Shown piece by piece: positions 1-8,801 of a stretch of DNA of 64,000 bases; position 1 is the first letter of the stretch; every line of letters starts with the position of its first letter. Made by a program: the position numbers and the translations under genes. Origin of the DNA: Bacteroidales bacterium. GTDB lineage: Bacteria > Bacteroidota > Bacteroidia > Bacteroidales > F082. A model generated the notes under the pieces. The model had not been told where the DNA came from, did no database searches, and saw nothing but the letters and a program-made list of their open reading frames with translations. Location of the stretch: the NCBI GenBank assembly GCA_016291135.1, contig JAEFAE010000008.1, forward strand, positions 1-64,000, read 5' to 3'.

Positions 1-793
1 CGGCATCGAATTGGACCGTCGAGGCGGAAATGTTGTTTCCAATCAGTTTCAGGTCCTGGCTTCCCGCCGTCATCTGCATCAATCCGGAGGGAGCTACGGA
101 GATCTTGTGGTTGCTGTCCCGCAGACGAATGTAGGTGGAGTTGGAGGAGGGCTGCTTGGGCTCCAAGATGATGCCAGCGTCCTCGCCGTTGTCCGACTTG
201 ATGTGCAGCTTGGCCGTAGGCGTCACGTCGCCGATGCCCACCTTGCCCGTCTTGTCGGTCACGTTCTGGCCGAGGTTGTTGGGCGAGGACGTAATCGTCA
301 CCGTAGGCTTGGTGCTCAGGAAGCCCACCACCAGGCCGTCGGCCAGCGAGGAGGTCAGCCGGGCTGTCGAGGACAGGCCCTCGCCGACGACGAAGGTGGG
401 TGAGCTGCCGCTTAAAGAGAGGTACCGGCCTACGGCGAACGAGCCGGCGCTCGACACGGCGATGTTACGGCCCAGGCAGATCGAATGCGAGGCCGACACT
501 TCATTGTCGGTACCGACCATAAAGGCGTCTCTCGTATTTCTCGTGACTAGGTTACGTTCACCAAAAGTGAACGAGACAATGCCATTGATGCCATTGTTGT
601 TTCCGAAGGCACCATTGCCGGAAGATCCTACAACCCCATTGAGCGTATCGTAGTAGATGTTGATGGTCTTGCCGGTGATCAGGGTGGTGTCGGTCTGCGG
701 TATGGTCAAATCGTCCGTGTCGTCGCTTTGGGCCGACACTGAAAGGCATAGCATCAAGGTCAATGCCGATAACAATAGGATTCGTTTTATCAT
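1..793 (-). CDS. Secreted surface protein with head-repeat and GIG-D-TPTAKLHI motif, partial
   Basis: The reading frame starts at ATG 793 and is open to the left window edge, so only the first 264 codons are present. The first 22 residues (MIKRILLLSALTLMLCLSVSAQ) form a clear signal peptide. The mature part is rich in Gly, Ser and Asn, with short adhesin-head-like runs (SICLGRNIAVSSAG, SFAVGRYLSLSG, FVVGEGL), then KVGIGDVTPTAKLHI at about residue 190, a motif common in Bacteroidota tail-fibre-like and adhesin stalk proteins. I infer an exported, beta-rich surface protein. The C-terminus, and so any T9SS or peptidase S74-type domain, lies outside the window. No enzymatic motif is visible. Confidence 0.75.
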   Translation of the reverse strand, partial: MIKRILLLSALTLMLCLSVSAQSDDTDDLTIPQTDTTLITGKTINIYYDTLNGVVGSSGNGAFGNNNGINGIVSFTFGERNLVTRNTRDAFMVGTDNEVSASHSICLGRNIAVSSAGSFAVGRYLSLSGSSPTFVVGEGLSSTARLTSSLADGLVVGFLSTKPTVTITSSPNNLGQNVTDKTGKVGIGDVTPTAKLHIKSDNGEDAGIILEPKQPSSNSTYIRLRDSNHKISVAPSGLMQMTAGSQDLKLIGNNISASTVQFDA

Positions 794-842
794 GGCAATG
801 TGTTTTTATAGTTGTTCTTATTATAATCGGTTACTTGCATAG

Positions 843-1220
843 CTAATCCGTCACGTCGAACTCGCCGTAGTATTCGTCACCGTTGGGGAGGGTGATGGTG
901 ACCACGTAGCTGCCCGTGTTGGGGATATAGGCGATGTAGCTGTTGGGGGTCCAGACGTGGCCGTAGCTTACCGCACCGCCCGAGGCGGTGGTGATCTCGA
1001 CCTGGACATCGCCGAGGTTCTCGGTGAACGTCACCGTGAGGGAATGGCCGTTGATATAGGCCAGGATGGAGTTGTTCCTGGGATCGTCTTGTACGGTTGT
1101 CCCATGAATTGTAATATGGCTGAAGCCATCATTCGAGACAGTGCCAAGGGCATTGCCCCATAAAGTCGGCATTAATAAGCCGAGCACAAGAACAAAAGGT
1201 TTGATTTCTGAAATACGCAT
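843..1220 (-). CDS. Small secreted DUF3244-like protein
   Basis: A short exported protein of about 125 residues if started at ATG 1220. I chose this start because MRISEIKPFVLVLGLLMPTL is a signal peptide; the frame can be extended to 1286, but that puts 22 non-hydrophobic residues in front. The mature part reads as one beta sandwich with conserved-looking segments ILAYINGHSLTVTFTENLG, VQVEITTASGG and YGEFDV, which resemble the Bacteroidota DUF3244 family. Such proteins are thought to be small extracellular Ig-like units, but their function is unknown. It sits between two same-strand genes that it does not overlap. The family call is moderate and the coding call is good. Confidence 0.65.
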   Translation of the reverse strand: MRISEIKPFVLVLGLLMPTLWGNALGTVSNDGFSHITIHGTTVQDDPRNNSILAYINGHSLTVTFTENLGDVQVEITTASGGAVSYGHVWTPNSYIAYIPNTGSYVVTITLPNGDEYYGEFDVTD

Positions 1221-1359
1221 CATAATTGAAATGTTCAACATTGTTTGCCATTTCAAAATTATAGCGTTTTTTCCGTATTTTCGCAATAAAAATAGTTGAA
1301 AATAGTTGCCATAATTTAAGCAACAACTTGTTTTTCAACCAATTGATAATGATAATTTC

Positions 1360-3153
1360 CTATATTACCAGGTCTTTCATGAACATTTGAAGCGTTTTTT
1401 CCGTGCCAAAAGCCTTTTTCAGTTTGTTACTACGCTTCTTGACAGTCGAAAAATCATTGCGCATCAGAGCAGCAATCTGAACATCTGTTAGGTTCAACAG
1501 ACTGAGTTGGCATTGGATAGTATCATTGCGACTCATTCTCGGACAACGCTCGGCCAATATACCAACAAGACCACAGAAATGTTTCTCAATAGCCATCTCC
1601 AATTGGAATAGTTGCTTGTCATCGAGTGCTATTTCTGGATGATCAGAGTATTTAGAGCCCCTTTTTGGTTGAGTTTCCTTAAACGCAGCAAGGATTGATT
1701 GGCAAATATCCTCGCTAATGAAGTCGTTGTAACTGTCCCAAGCCGTTTGAACTTTCAAGGCATTCAATTCCTTGATGAGTTTTTCGTTTTCATCTTTTTG
1801 CATTCGCAAAGCCTTTCCGCTTTCACTTAACCTTTTCCCAATTGCCCTTTGTTTCACTTGATGGGCACGGCGCTCTTTTGACAACTCAACCTCAAGTAAC
1901 TGTTTTTCCCTCTTCCTGACACGATAGAAAAATAATAATATCAATAGCAAAATGCTTAAGAATGCAAGAATGCCAGCAGCCGTCTGCATGATACGAGAGG
2001 TCTCATACTCGTGGCTTTTTTGAAGGCAATTGTCGGTGTGACCACTATAAAGTGCTACCAAATGAGTTTTTACACCACTGTTGTTCTCCTCTTGGTTGGC
2101 GAACTGAACCAAAAAGTCCGCATATTCATCAAAATCCAAACCTTGCAGTTTACAGATTTTTACAAGAAACTCAGCAGCCTGTCTTTTGTTGTCGTTGCTT
2201 TCGGATTCTCGATAGACTGTGTTCAAAAATAACCGAGCGGAATCGTATCTTTGTTCGTGATAATACACTTCGCCAATGGCCATGCTTCGTGAATAGTATT
2301 CCTTTGGGCTTTCCGAAAGGAGAAGCATTCTATACAAGCGTTTTAGTGTTGAAATAGGGTCTCCTTTCTCTTTATAAGACAATATGGCTGAATGTGACTC
2401 AACATCTCGATAAGTCAAGTTGTCTGTGTCGGTTAATAGTTTTACCGAAGATTGGTAATAATAATTTGCGCTATCATAGTTTTCCAACATGTCATATTGA
2501 GCACCGATGCCCTCAAGCATCCACGACACATGCCAAGGTGTCGCCTCAAATCTTTTGAAGTAAGACAACGACTGTTGCCCAAAATGAATGGCTTGTTCAT
2601 GGAGATACTGGTCGGAATACAATTTTGTCAAGCGGGTATAAGCCATCGCCATGAACTGGGCCTTCTTCCCCACCAGTTCCTTCTCGCTGAAGCGGTCCTC
2701 CATCACTTCCACGGCCTTCAGGTAGTGCTCGCAGGCGGGCACCACGCTGTCCATTTCATAGTAGCCCGCCCCGTCGATGTAATGGGCGCGGGCATCCAAG
2801 AAAACCAAAACGGGATGAATACGATTACCACCCGCATCCACAAGCGAATCGAAATAATCTACAGCATTCAGAAGATCGGAACGGTTTGACTGTTCACAAT
2901 AGTTCTTATAAAGCAGCTCCGAGAGCAGGAGGTGGAAGAAATGTCTATTAAAGGTATCGAGGCTGTCGATGGCGTGGTTCGCGTCGAAGTCTTGCAACCG
3001 GGCAAAGGCGCTGTCGGGTCGACTCCACAACAGGCTATCGATGGCAGCCAAAGAGGGATCGGTAGTATGCACGGATCCCTTCGGTTCTGAACACGACGAA
3101 CAAACCGCCATCAACATCGCCACAACAAAACCGATCCACGCACCATGTTTCAT
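1360..3153 (-). CDS. Membrane-anchored TPR protein with C-terminal HTH, putative regulator
   Basis: This is a Bacteroidota-type one-protein regulator. It starts with a lipoprotein-like signal (MKHGAWIGFVVAMLMAVCSS followed by Cys); ATG 3153 is preferred over 3168 because it puts the signal at the N-terminus. Residues of about 30-380 are alpha-helical and fit tetratricopeptide repeats. One transmembrane helix (about 390-412, ILAFLSILLLILLFFY) is followed by a basic coiled coil (about 413-470). The last 70 residues (LTDVQIAALMRNDFSTVKKR) look like a LuxR-type helix-turn-helix. The topology predicts extracytoplasmic TPRs and a cytoplasmic DNA-binding end. The target is unknown. The 3' two thirds (1360-2640) are clearly more AT-rich than the 5' third (2641-3153). 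Confidence 0.75.
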   Translation of the reverse strand: MKHGAWIGFVVAMLMAVCSSCSEPKGSVHTTDPSLAAIDSLLWSRPDSAFARLQDFDANHAIDSLDTFNRHFFHLLLSELLYKNYCEQSNRSDLLNAVDYFDSLVDAGGNRIHPVLVFLDARAHYIDGAGYYEMDSVVPACEHYLKAVEVMEDRFSEKELVGKKAQFMAMAYTRLTKLYSDQYLHEQAIHFGQQSLSYFKRFEATPWHVSWMLEGIGAQYDMLENYDSANYYYQSSVKLLTDTDNLTYRDVESHSAILSYKEKGDPISTLKRLYRMLLLSESPKEYYSRSMAIGEVYYHEQRYDSARLFLNTVYRESESNDNKRQAAEFLVKICKLQGLDFDEYADFLVQFANQEENNSGVKTHLVALYSGHTDNCLQKSHEYETSRIMQTAAGILAFLSILLLILLFFYRVRKREKQLLEVELSKERRAHQVKQRAIGKRLSESGKALRMQKDENEKLIKELNALKVQTAWDSYNDFISEDICQSILAAFKETQPKRGSKYSDHPEIALDDKQLFQLEMAIEKHFCGLVGILAERCPRMSRNDTIQCQLSLLNLTDVQIAALMRNDFSTVKKRSNKLKKAFGTEKTLQMFMKDLVI

Positions 3154-3195
3154 GCTGCGAAGATACAAAAAAAAACGGGAAACGGAGCAGTTTCC

Positions 3196-4083
3196 TTAAT
3201 CCATCCAAACGACCGTTTCCTCCCTTAAGAAAGCCTGCGCTTGGGCAACATCCTCGGTGAAGCCGAGCACATAGCCGCCACCACCGGACCCGGAGATCTT
3301 GAAGCCGATAGGGAAATCGGGACGCTCCAAGAAGAGGTCGATGTTGTTGTCGGTGATCATCGGACGGAGGAACTTCAATTGGCCATTAGTGAGTTGGCGC
3401 AAAGAGGCAAAGAAATCCTCTTTCTCCCCTGCCACCAGCTGGTCGATACAGGCCTTCACACAAGGCACATACTCCGTCTGGAAAGCATCCAGATAAGCAG
3501 GATCGTTGCGCTTCTCCTTGAAATACTGCACCAGGGGTTTGGTGTTGCTTTTCACCCCAGTATCGACCAAAAAGACATGGATGTCGCTGGGAAGGAAATC
3601 CTCAGGAAGCAGGGTCACTCCTTCGGGACCGATCCTGAAAGGCCGTTTGAGATAGCACTGCAAGGGGTCGATGCCCGAGCTGCTGCCATGGAAACAGCTT
3701 TCCATGCGACCCAGGATGCGTTTGAGTTCCATGAGGTCGTCCATCGGCCGAAGCGCATAGCGTTTGAAAACCGCTGCCGTGAGGGTACCCGAGCTGCCCA
3801 GGCCATAGCCCGAAGGCACATCGGAATCGAGAAAGAGGCCTTGGCCCAAATCGGCATCAAGATGCTGCAGATCAAAGTGCATGGAAAGCTCCGGGTCGTC
3901 AGCGAGGTATTGCATGAACTTACGGATGCTCTTGTTGGAAGCCAGCGCGCCAGGACCGTCCAACAGGGGATTCATCTTCCACTCCGCCTTGAAATGGCGA
4001 AACGGAATCATCAAGGCGGTACTGTCGAAGATCATGGAGTACTCGCCAAAGAGGATGATTTTGCTATGGAAGGTCTCGTTCAT
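3196..4083 (-). CDS. GHMP kinase, mevalonate kinase-like
   Basis: A 295-residue GHMP-superfamily kinase, probably phosphorylating mevalonate or phosphomevalonate in the isoprenoid pathway. All three family motifs are visible: the N-terminal substrate loop (KIILFGEYSMIF), the ATP loop (PSGYGLGSSGTLTAAV) and the C-terminal glycine loop (KISGSGGGGYVLGF). The start at 4083 is chosen because it puts motif 1 at residue 9; the frame extends to 4245, but that extra sequence reads as noise and runs into the upstream decarboxylase gene. It lies 19 bases downstream of mvaD and is the last gene of the mevalonate block. Which of the two phosphorylation steps it performs cannot be read from sequence, because the operon's other kinase is of the GYDIA family. 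Confidence 0.85.
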   Translation of the reverse strand: MNETFHSKIILFGEYSMIFDSTALMIPFRHFKAEWKMNPLLDGPGALASNKSIRKFMQYLADDPELSMHFDLQHLDADLGQGLFLDSDVPSGYGLGSSGTLTAAVFKRYALRPMDDLMELKRILGRMESCFHGSSSGIDPLQCYLKRPFRIGPEGVTLLPEDFLPSDIHVFLVDTGVKSNTKPLVQYFKEKRNDPAYLDAFQTEYVPCVKACIDQLVAGEKEDFFASLRQLTNGQLKFLRPMITDNNIDLFLERPDFPIGFKISGSGGGGYVLGFTEDVAQAQAFLREETVVWMD

Positions 4084-4102
4084 GGCAATAGGAGTTAGGG
4101 AT

Positions 4103-5173
4103 TCAGCATCGGGAGGCACCTTCGCCGACGCGGTCGGCGATCCACTGGCCACCGACACAGTAGCGCTCCAACTCATCCATGATGAAACGCTCCACGATCT
4201 CGGCATCGGCGTCGGGATAGAGCAAATGTACATTGGGGCCCGCATCGAGGGTGAAGCAAACCGGGATGTCGGTCTCGCTGCGGAATTCCTTCAAGGCCTC
4301 GATGATCTTCAAGGTGTTGGGTTTCATCAGGACAAAGGAGGGATCGGAGCACATCATGAGGGCATGGAGCTGCATGGCCTCCGACTCGACAATATGCATA
4401 AAGGCAGCTAGGTCGCCTGTACGAAGTGCCTCCAGCAAGGCAAGGGTGTTGTCGTTCGCCACGGCATAACGGGTGGACGCGTAAGGGTTGGTCTCCATCA
4501 GGGCATGGCCTGCCCGGCTCGAAACGGCCTTCTGCGCATCGCTGACAAGGAGGATGCTGTCGTGATAGGTTTGGAACACTGGGGCGATGCGGTCTTGGAG
4601 CGACACGGCATATTCGTCGGAACTGCCCGGCACCGCTTTGCAGGCACCCCACAAGGCCATCTTGGGGAAAAGCGACCGGCAGGCACTGCCTGAGGCGAGA
4701 CGGGAAAAGTAGGAGGCTTTCTTCAGGTCGATCTCGCTTTCGCCTTTGGCCATGCGTTCGATGTCGAGCAGGCAGAGCACCAAGGCACTCATCGAGGAAG
4801 CCGAAGAGGCGATGCCCGACGAATGCGGGAAGGTGTTGTGGCTGGTAATGTGGAAATCGAGCTGTTGGATGAAGGGGAAGAACGCCGCCTGGGCGAGCAA
4901 GAAGTCGCTGATCTTTTTCTGGAACGCTGGCTGTTCGCGGCCATCGAAACGGAAATGCAAGCCAAAACGGTCCGACTTCTCATAGAAAATGGCGGTCTCG
5001 GTACGGCACTGGCTCAGGGTGAAGCTGACCGAGGGATTCTGCGGGAGCTGCACGCCTTTCTTGCCCCAGTATTTCACCAAGGCGATGTTCGAAGGGCTCT
5101 GCCACTTCACGCCGCCGTGGAAGTCTTCCGGCAGCCCAGCCTGATAGGCCTCTTTGATCCAAGTTTCGTTCAT
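4103..5173 (-). CDS. mvaD: Diphosphomevalonate decarboxylase
   Basis: ATP-dependent decarboxylation of mevalonate 5-diphosphate to isopentenyl diphosphate, the last step of the mevalonate pathway. The 356-residue protein shows the family hallmarks: SNIALVKYWGK near the N-terminus, the serine-rich ATP loop HSSGIASSASSMSALVL, the segment RLASGSACRSLFPKMALWG, and the catalytic Asp in FTLDAGPNVH. With those residues intact I read it as a diphosphate, not monophosphate, decarboxylase; substrate specificity is an inference. The start overlaps the stop of the upstream kinase gene by four bases (ATGA, 5170-5173), which suggests translational coupling. Confidence 0.9.
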   Translation of the reverse strand: MNETWIKEAYQAGLPEDFHGGVKWQSPSNIALVKYWGKKGVQLPQNPSVSFTLSQCRTETAIFYEKSDRFGLHFRFDGREQPAFQKKISDFLLAQAAFFPFIQQLDFHITSHNTFPHSSGIASSASSMSALVLCLLDIERMAKGESEIDLKKASYFSRLASGSACRSLFPKMALWGACKAVPGSSDEYAVSLQDRIAPVFQTYHDSILLVSDAQKAVSSRAGHALMETNPYASTRYAVANDNTLALLEALRTGDLAAFMHIVESEAMQLHALMMCSDPSFVLMKPNTLKIIEALKEFRSETDIPVCFTLDAGPNVHLLYPDADAEIVERFIMDELERYCVGGQWIADRVGEGASRC

Positions 5174-6114
5174 AGGATGATATCGTGATAGCGGATGACA
5201 GTATCCAAACCATGTTGTTCAAAATAGGCGGCCACAGCCTCGTAAGATTGATCGGTGGCAGCCAGCAGGAAGTCGCCTCCCCAAGCACCCAACGACTTCA
5301 GCACCCCGTCGAAACCGGGGAACTGCCGTTGGATGGGCTCACGGCCGAGACAACGGGACAAGAGGTCCTCATGCACCTGTAGCAGCGTACGGAAGTCCTC
5401 AAAATAGGGGATGGTGGGAAGGGCCATGCTCAGCGTCGAGACGGTCTGCAGTTCGGCGGTGAGGTCGGTTTCCTCCCAGTGGCGGTTGAAGGCCTTCACC
5501 TCCTCGGAGGAGTGTTGTTTCTTGCCTTGATACACCAAGAAGAGGTGCTCGGCAAAGGGAGGGTCGAACGCCACGGGCGTCACTTGGGGCGTTCCGTTTT
5601 CCAGCCGATAGAACAGGGGTTGGTTGGCGGTGGCACAGGCGATGTCGTAGCCCGAACCACCCAAAGTATTCCGAAGCAGCTCGTAAGGGTTGACTTCAGC
5701 CCACTGAGCCAAGAGCGAGAGCAGCGTGGAGCTGCTGCCAAGGCCCCAGGCAGGGTCGAAGTCGAGTTGCGTCGTGAAATGAAGGCCCGGTGTGATGGCC
5801 TTGGGGTTCAATGCTTGAAGGGCTTTCAGGATCTGCGACAGCTTTTCCGCCTTGGCAGGGGCGTCGGTATCGAGAACCTCTAAGGTATCAGGGGCCAAGG
5901 TAGCTGAAAACCAGAGACCGGAGGGTTGGTAGGCGGTCCAAAAGAGGGTCGAGGTAGCCTGTCCAGGGTGCCTGAGGTCCAAGGATGCTTCGTCCAACGA
6001 CGCCACCGTGAGGGATTGTCCCAGACGGGTGGGCAGGGCCAAGGCCAAGGCGCCCTTCAGGACGAGATACTCGCCCGTGAGCAGCAGTTTTCCGTGGGCA
6101 CGATAGGTGTTCAT
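5170..6114 (-). CDS. GYDIA-family GHMP kinase
   Basis: A 314-residue GHMP kinase of the Bacteroidota GYDIA type, named for the motif seen here as GGSGYDIACATANQPL. Also visible are the N-terminal motif GKLLLTGEYLVLKGALALAL and the ATP loop GLGSSSTLLSLLAQW. These proteins recur next to HMG-CoA reductase and diphosphomevalonate decarboxylase in the phylum, so a role as mevalonate or phosphomevalonate kinase is inferred from context. No canonical phosphomevalonate kinase occurs in the window, which makes this protein the best candidate for the second phosphorylation. Both ends overlap neighbours by four bases (6111-6114 with hmgR, 5170-5173 with mvaD). Confidence 0.85.
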   Translation of the reverse strand: MNTYRAHGKLLLTGEYLVLKGALALALPTRLGQSLTVASLDEASLDLRHPGQATSTLFWTAYQPSGLWFSATLAPDTLEVLDTDAPAKAEKLSQILKALQALNPKAITPGLHFTTQLDFDPAWGLGSSSTLLSLLAQWAEVNPYELLRNTLGGSGYDIACATANQPLFYRLENGTPQVTPVAFDPPFAEHLFLVYQGKKQHSSEEVKAFNRHWEETDLTAELQTVSTLSMALPTIPYFEDFRTLLQVHEDLLSRCLGREPIQRQFPGFDGVLKSLGAWGGDFLLAATDQSYEAVAAYFEQHGLDTVIRYHDIIL

Positions 6115-7436
6115 TTCCGGAGGGATTCGAGATATTGCTCTACAGCGGCGTACGAAACGGTCTTGTCCTTGAAATAGTCGCGGGCCTGCCGTTGTTCGTC
6201 GTCGGAGGCCTTCAGCTGGTTGAGGATGTTGTTGAGGTGCATCTTCATGTGACCGGCCTGGATGCCCTTGGTGGTGAGGGAACGCACCGCGGAGAAGTTG
6301 TTGGCCAGGCCCATGGTGGCGGCGATGGTCATCAGCTCGGGAGCGGTGGGGTTGCCCAGCAGCTCAAGCGACTTCTTGGCCAAGGGGTGCAGGCTGGTGA
6401 GGCCGCCCACGGTACCGAGGGCCATGGGCACCTCCAACTCGAAGTGGAACACACCGTTCTCCACGGTGACCGACGAGAGGCTCTCGTAGCGTCCGCGACG
6501 TGCGGCGTAGGTATGTCCAGCGGCCTCCACGGCGCGGAAGTCGTTGCCGGTGGCGATGACCACGGCGTCGATGCCGTTATAGATGCCTTTGTTATGGGTG
6601 GTGGCCCGGTCGATGTCGATATGGGCGATGTCGACGGCCTTCTTGAACTTCAGCGCATATTCCGCCCCCGAGAGGTGTTCGTCGATACCATCAAGCTGCT
6701 CCACGGGGCATTCCACCCACACCTTCACCCGACAGTCGGGCGTGTTGTTCGAGAGGATGGTCATGATGGTCTCCGTCTCGCGCAGCGGCTCCGGCAACTC
6801 GGCCTGCTCGGCAAAGAAGTCGTGCAGGCTGTGTCCGAACTGTTCGAGCACCGTATTGATGAAATTGGCCCCCATCGAGTCGCAGGTGTTGAACTCGACC
6901 CGCAGCTGGTAATAGTCGGGAATCTGTGCGGTATAGTCGCGAAGCTGGATGTCGAGGATGCCGCCACCCCGCTTGCGCATGTTGGCGGTGATGGTGTCGG
7001 TGTCGTGCAGCAGGCGTTCCTTGATGGCGGGGAACAGCGCCTGGAGCTGCTCCAGCGAGCCTTTCCAACCGAAATGCACCTGTCCCACCTTGCGGACGTC
7101 GGGGACTTCGGCATGGAAGCCGCCACGTTCTCCCCAGAACTTGGCCGCCGCCGAGGCGGCGGCCACCACGGAACTCTCCTCGATGACCATCGGGACGATG
7201 TAGTTCTTCCCGTTGATCATCACATTGGGCGAGATCCCGTAGGGCGTAAAGAAATTGGTGATGGTGTTCTCACTGAATTCGTCGAAGAGCTTCTGTTGGC
7301 CTTTGTCGGCATGCCAGTAGCTTTTCAACAAGTTGACGACTTCGCCGGGATTCTCAAAGTAGTTGGCAATGAGCTTGAGCTTCTCCTCTTTGAGGAGCTT
7401 CGAAAAGCCTTTTTTGATACGTTCACGCGAGCCCAT
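6111..7436 (-). CDS. mvaA: Class II hydroxymethylglutaryl-CoA reductase
   Basis: Interconverts HMG-CoA and mevalonate. The 441-residue length, the absence of membrane segments and the sequence MVIEESSVVAAAS mark the class II (bacterial) enzyme. Catalytic residues can be placed by motif: Glu in IEESS (about 86), Lys in THNKGIYNGID (about 282), Asp in ATGNDFRAVEAA (about 298) and His in QAGHMKMHLNN (about 395), the spacing known for the Pseudomonas mevalonii enzyme. Class II enzymes can run either way; the two kinases and the decarboxylase encoded immediately downstream argue for synthesis. It begins 13 bases after the lipoprotein gene stop, in the same transcription direction. Confidence 0.92.
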   Translation of the reverse strand: MGSRERIKKGFSKLLKEEKLKLIANYFENPGEVVNLLKSYWHADKGQQKLFDEFSENTITNFFTPYGISPNVMINGKNYIVPMVIEESSVVAAASAAAKFWGERGGFHAEVPDVRKVGQVHFGWKGSLEQLQALFPAIKERLLHDTDTITANMRKRGGGILDIQLRDYTAQIPDYYQLRVEFNTCDSMGANFINTVLEQFGHSLHDFFAEQAELPEPLRETETIMTILSNNTPDCRVKVWVECPVEQLDGIDEHLSGAEYALKFKKAVDIAHIDIDRATTHNKGIYNGIDAVVIATGNDFRAVEAAGHTYAARRGRYESLSSVTVENGVFHFELEVPMALGTVGGLTSLHPLAKKSLELLGNPTAPELMTIAATMGLANNFSAVRSLTTKGIQAGHMKMHLNNILNQLKASDDEQRQARDYFKDKTVSYAAVEQYLESLRK

Positions 7437-7449
7437 GGGATTTGAGAAT

Positions 7450-8301
7450 TTAGAATTTGGTATTGAGCGGTGAGAGGAAGGAGGTGGTGTCGACAGCCAG
7501 GTTCAGCACGAGGCCCGGATGGCGTTGATAATACAGGATGGAAGTGTCGGCAAGGCTACCACCAAGAACCTCGCTCACATTCACAAAGGCTTCGGAGGAC
7601 CTGCTGTCGATCTCCATCCGATCCACTTCGGTTTCGAGCAGGTTCAGCGAGCAGTTCCCTTGGAGTCCAGCCTGTACCTTGGTGGCCGATCCTCCGTAAT
7701 TGGTCAGACGGGCATCGTCGAGCATTGCAATAGTCAATTCCTCGCTCGCCGTGAGGGTTCCCTTGAAGGTCGAGCTGCCCTCTACCAAAACATCACAGCG
7801 CGTGGCGTTGACATTGAAATCCACCATTTGGGCGTTTGAACGCAGCTTCAAAGAACCCGTCGTTCCAGTAAACGAGCCACCCTTGCAAAAGCAACCCGAT
7901 TCAAGCGTCACATCGATGTCCCCCTGGAACGCCCCGTCAATAACCGCCGTCGCAGCTTTATTCAAGTTGAGGGCATAGAGGAATGGGGTATGGATGGTGG
8001 CCTTCAGCACCGTGTTATTGGGCAAGTGGGGATGCGAGGTGAGGTAAAAGCGGAAGGCCCCGTCTGATTGGTTGATGCGCATGTACTCCTGTAGGAAGGC
8101 GGAATACTCCAGCTCCACATACGAAGGCCCGTCGTCCTGCACGATGGTGAGGTTCCAAACGTCGTCGGCCTGGATACGATTGATCAGGTACTCCCGATAC
8201 CAGGTTTCCTGAACCAACGTCATGTCCGGTTCCCTGTCGCGGCAACTTGCCATCACAGCGACCACGCCCAACAGCAATATCGTTCCTTTTAGCAATCTCA
8301 T
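7450..8301 (-). CDS. Lipoprotein with DUF2807-like (auto-transporter head GIN) domain
   Basis: A predicted outer-membrane or periplasmic lipoprotein of 283 residues. ATG 8301 gives MRLLKGTILLLGVVAVMAS followed by the lipobox Cys; the longer start at 8331 overlaps rlmH and adds a polar leader. After a polar linker, about 200 residues form short repeated beta strands (for example VIDGAFQGDIDVTLESGCF, LKLRSNAQMVDFNVNATRC), the pattern of the DUF2807 or GIN-type beta helix common in Bacteroidota surface proteins. Molecular function is unknown. It lies between rlmH and HMG-CoA reductase in one same-strand run and has no obvious link to either. Confidence 0.75.
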   Translation of the reverse strand: MRLLKGTILLLGVVAVMASCRDREPDMTLVQETWYREYLINRIQADDVWNLTIVQDDGPSYVELEYSAFLQEYMRINQSDGAFRFYLTSHPHLPNNTVLKATIHTPFLYALNLNKAATAVIDGAFQGDIDVTLESGCFCKGGSFTGTTGSLKLRSNAQMVDFNVNATRCDVLVEGSSTFKGTLTASEELTIAMLDDARLTNYGGSATKVQAGLQGNCSLNLLETEVDRMEIDSRSSEAFVNVSEVLGGSLADTSILYYQRHPGLVLNLAVDTTSFLSPLNTKF

Positions 8302-8327
8302 GATGAATGTATTTTCAATTTCAGTTT

Positions 8328-8801
8328 TCAACTATGATGATACGGCTCCCCCTTCAGAATCGTGAATGCGCGATACAGCTGCTCCACAAAGATCAGGCGC
8401 ACCATCTGGTGAGAGAAGGTCATCGGGGAAAGCGACATCATCGCGTCGGCCCGATCATACACCTCCTGGGCAAAGCCGTATGGGCCACCCACCACAAACA
8501 CCAAACGCTTCACACCTGAGGCCATCTGTTTTTCAAGGATCTCAGAAAAAGCTACAGAAGTGTAGTTTTTGCCACGCTCGTCCAACAACACCACCTGATC
8601 ACCTGGCTGTAGCTGCGAAAGCAACAGGAAACTCTCGGCTTTCTTCTGCTGTTCCTCGTTCAAGGTCTTGCGGTTGCGGATGTCGGGGAGTTCCTTCAGC
8701 TCAAACGGAACATAATGCCCCAGGCGTCCGACATATTTCTTGATGCCGGTGATGAGGTAGTCCTCATCGGTCTTCCCTATGACGAGGAGCAGGATTTTCA
8801 T
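8328..8801 (-). CDS. rlmH: 23S rRNA (pseudouridine1915-N3)-methyltransferase RlmH
   Basis: Methylates pseudouridine 1915 in helix 69 of 23S rRNA. The 157-residue SPOUT-fold protein is of normal length and carries the diagnostic C-terminal half: VVLLDERGKNYTSVAFSEIL, then FVVGGPYGFAQEVYDRAD and SLSPMTFSHQMVRLIFVEQL ending in YRAFTILKGEPYHHS. Its start overlaps the upstream DUF4340 stop by four bases (8798-8801). It is therefore likely co-transcribed with the gld genes, although the function is unrelated. Confidence 0.96.
   Translation of the reverse strand: MKILLLVIGKTDEDYLITGIKKYVGRLGHYVPFELKELPDIRNRKTLNEEQQKKAESFLLLSQLQPGDQVVLLDERGKNYTSVAFSEILEKQMASGVKRLVFVVGGPYGFAQEVYDRADAMMSLSPMTFSHQMVRLIFVEQLYRAFTILKGEPYHHS

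Noticed and set aside
3196-4245. Longer N-terminus of the mevalonate kinase-like gene (start 4245)
   Set aside because: The extra 54 residues overlap mvaD in another frame and place the first GHMP motif too far from the start.
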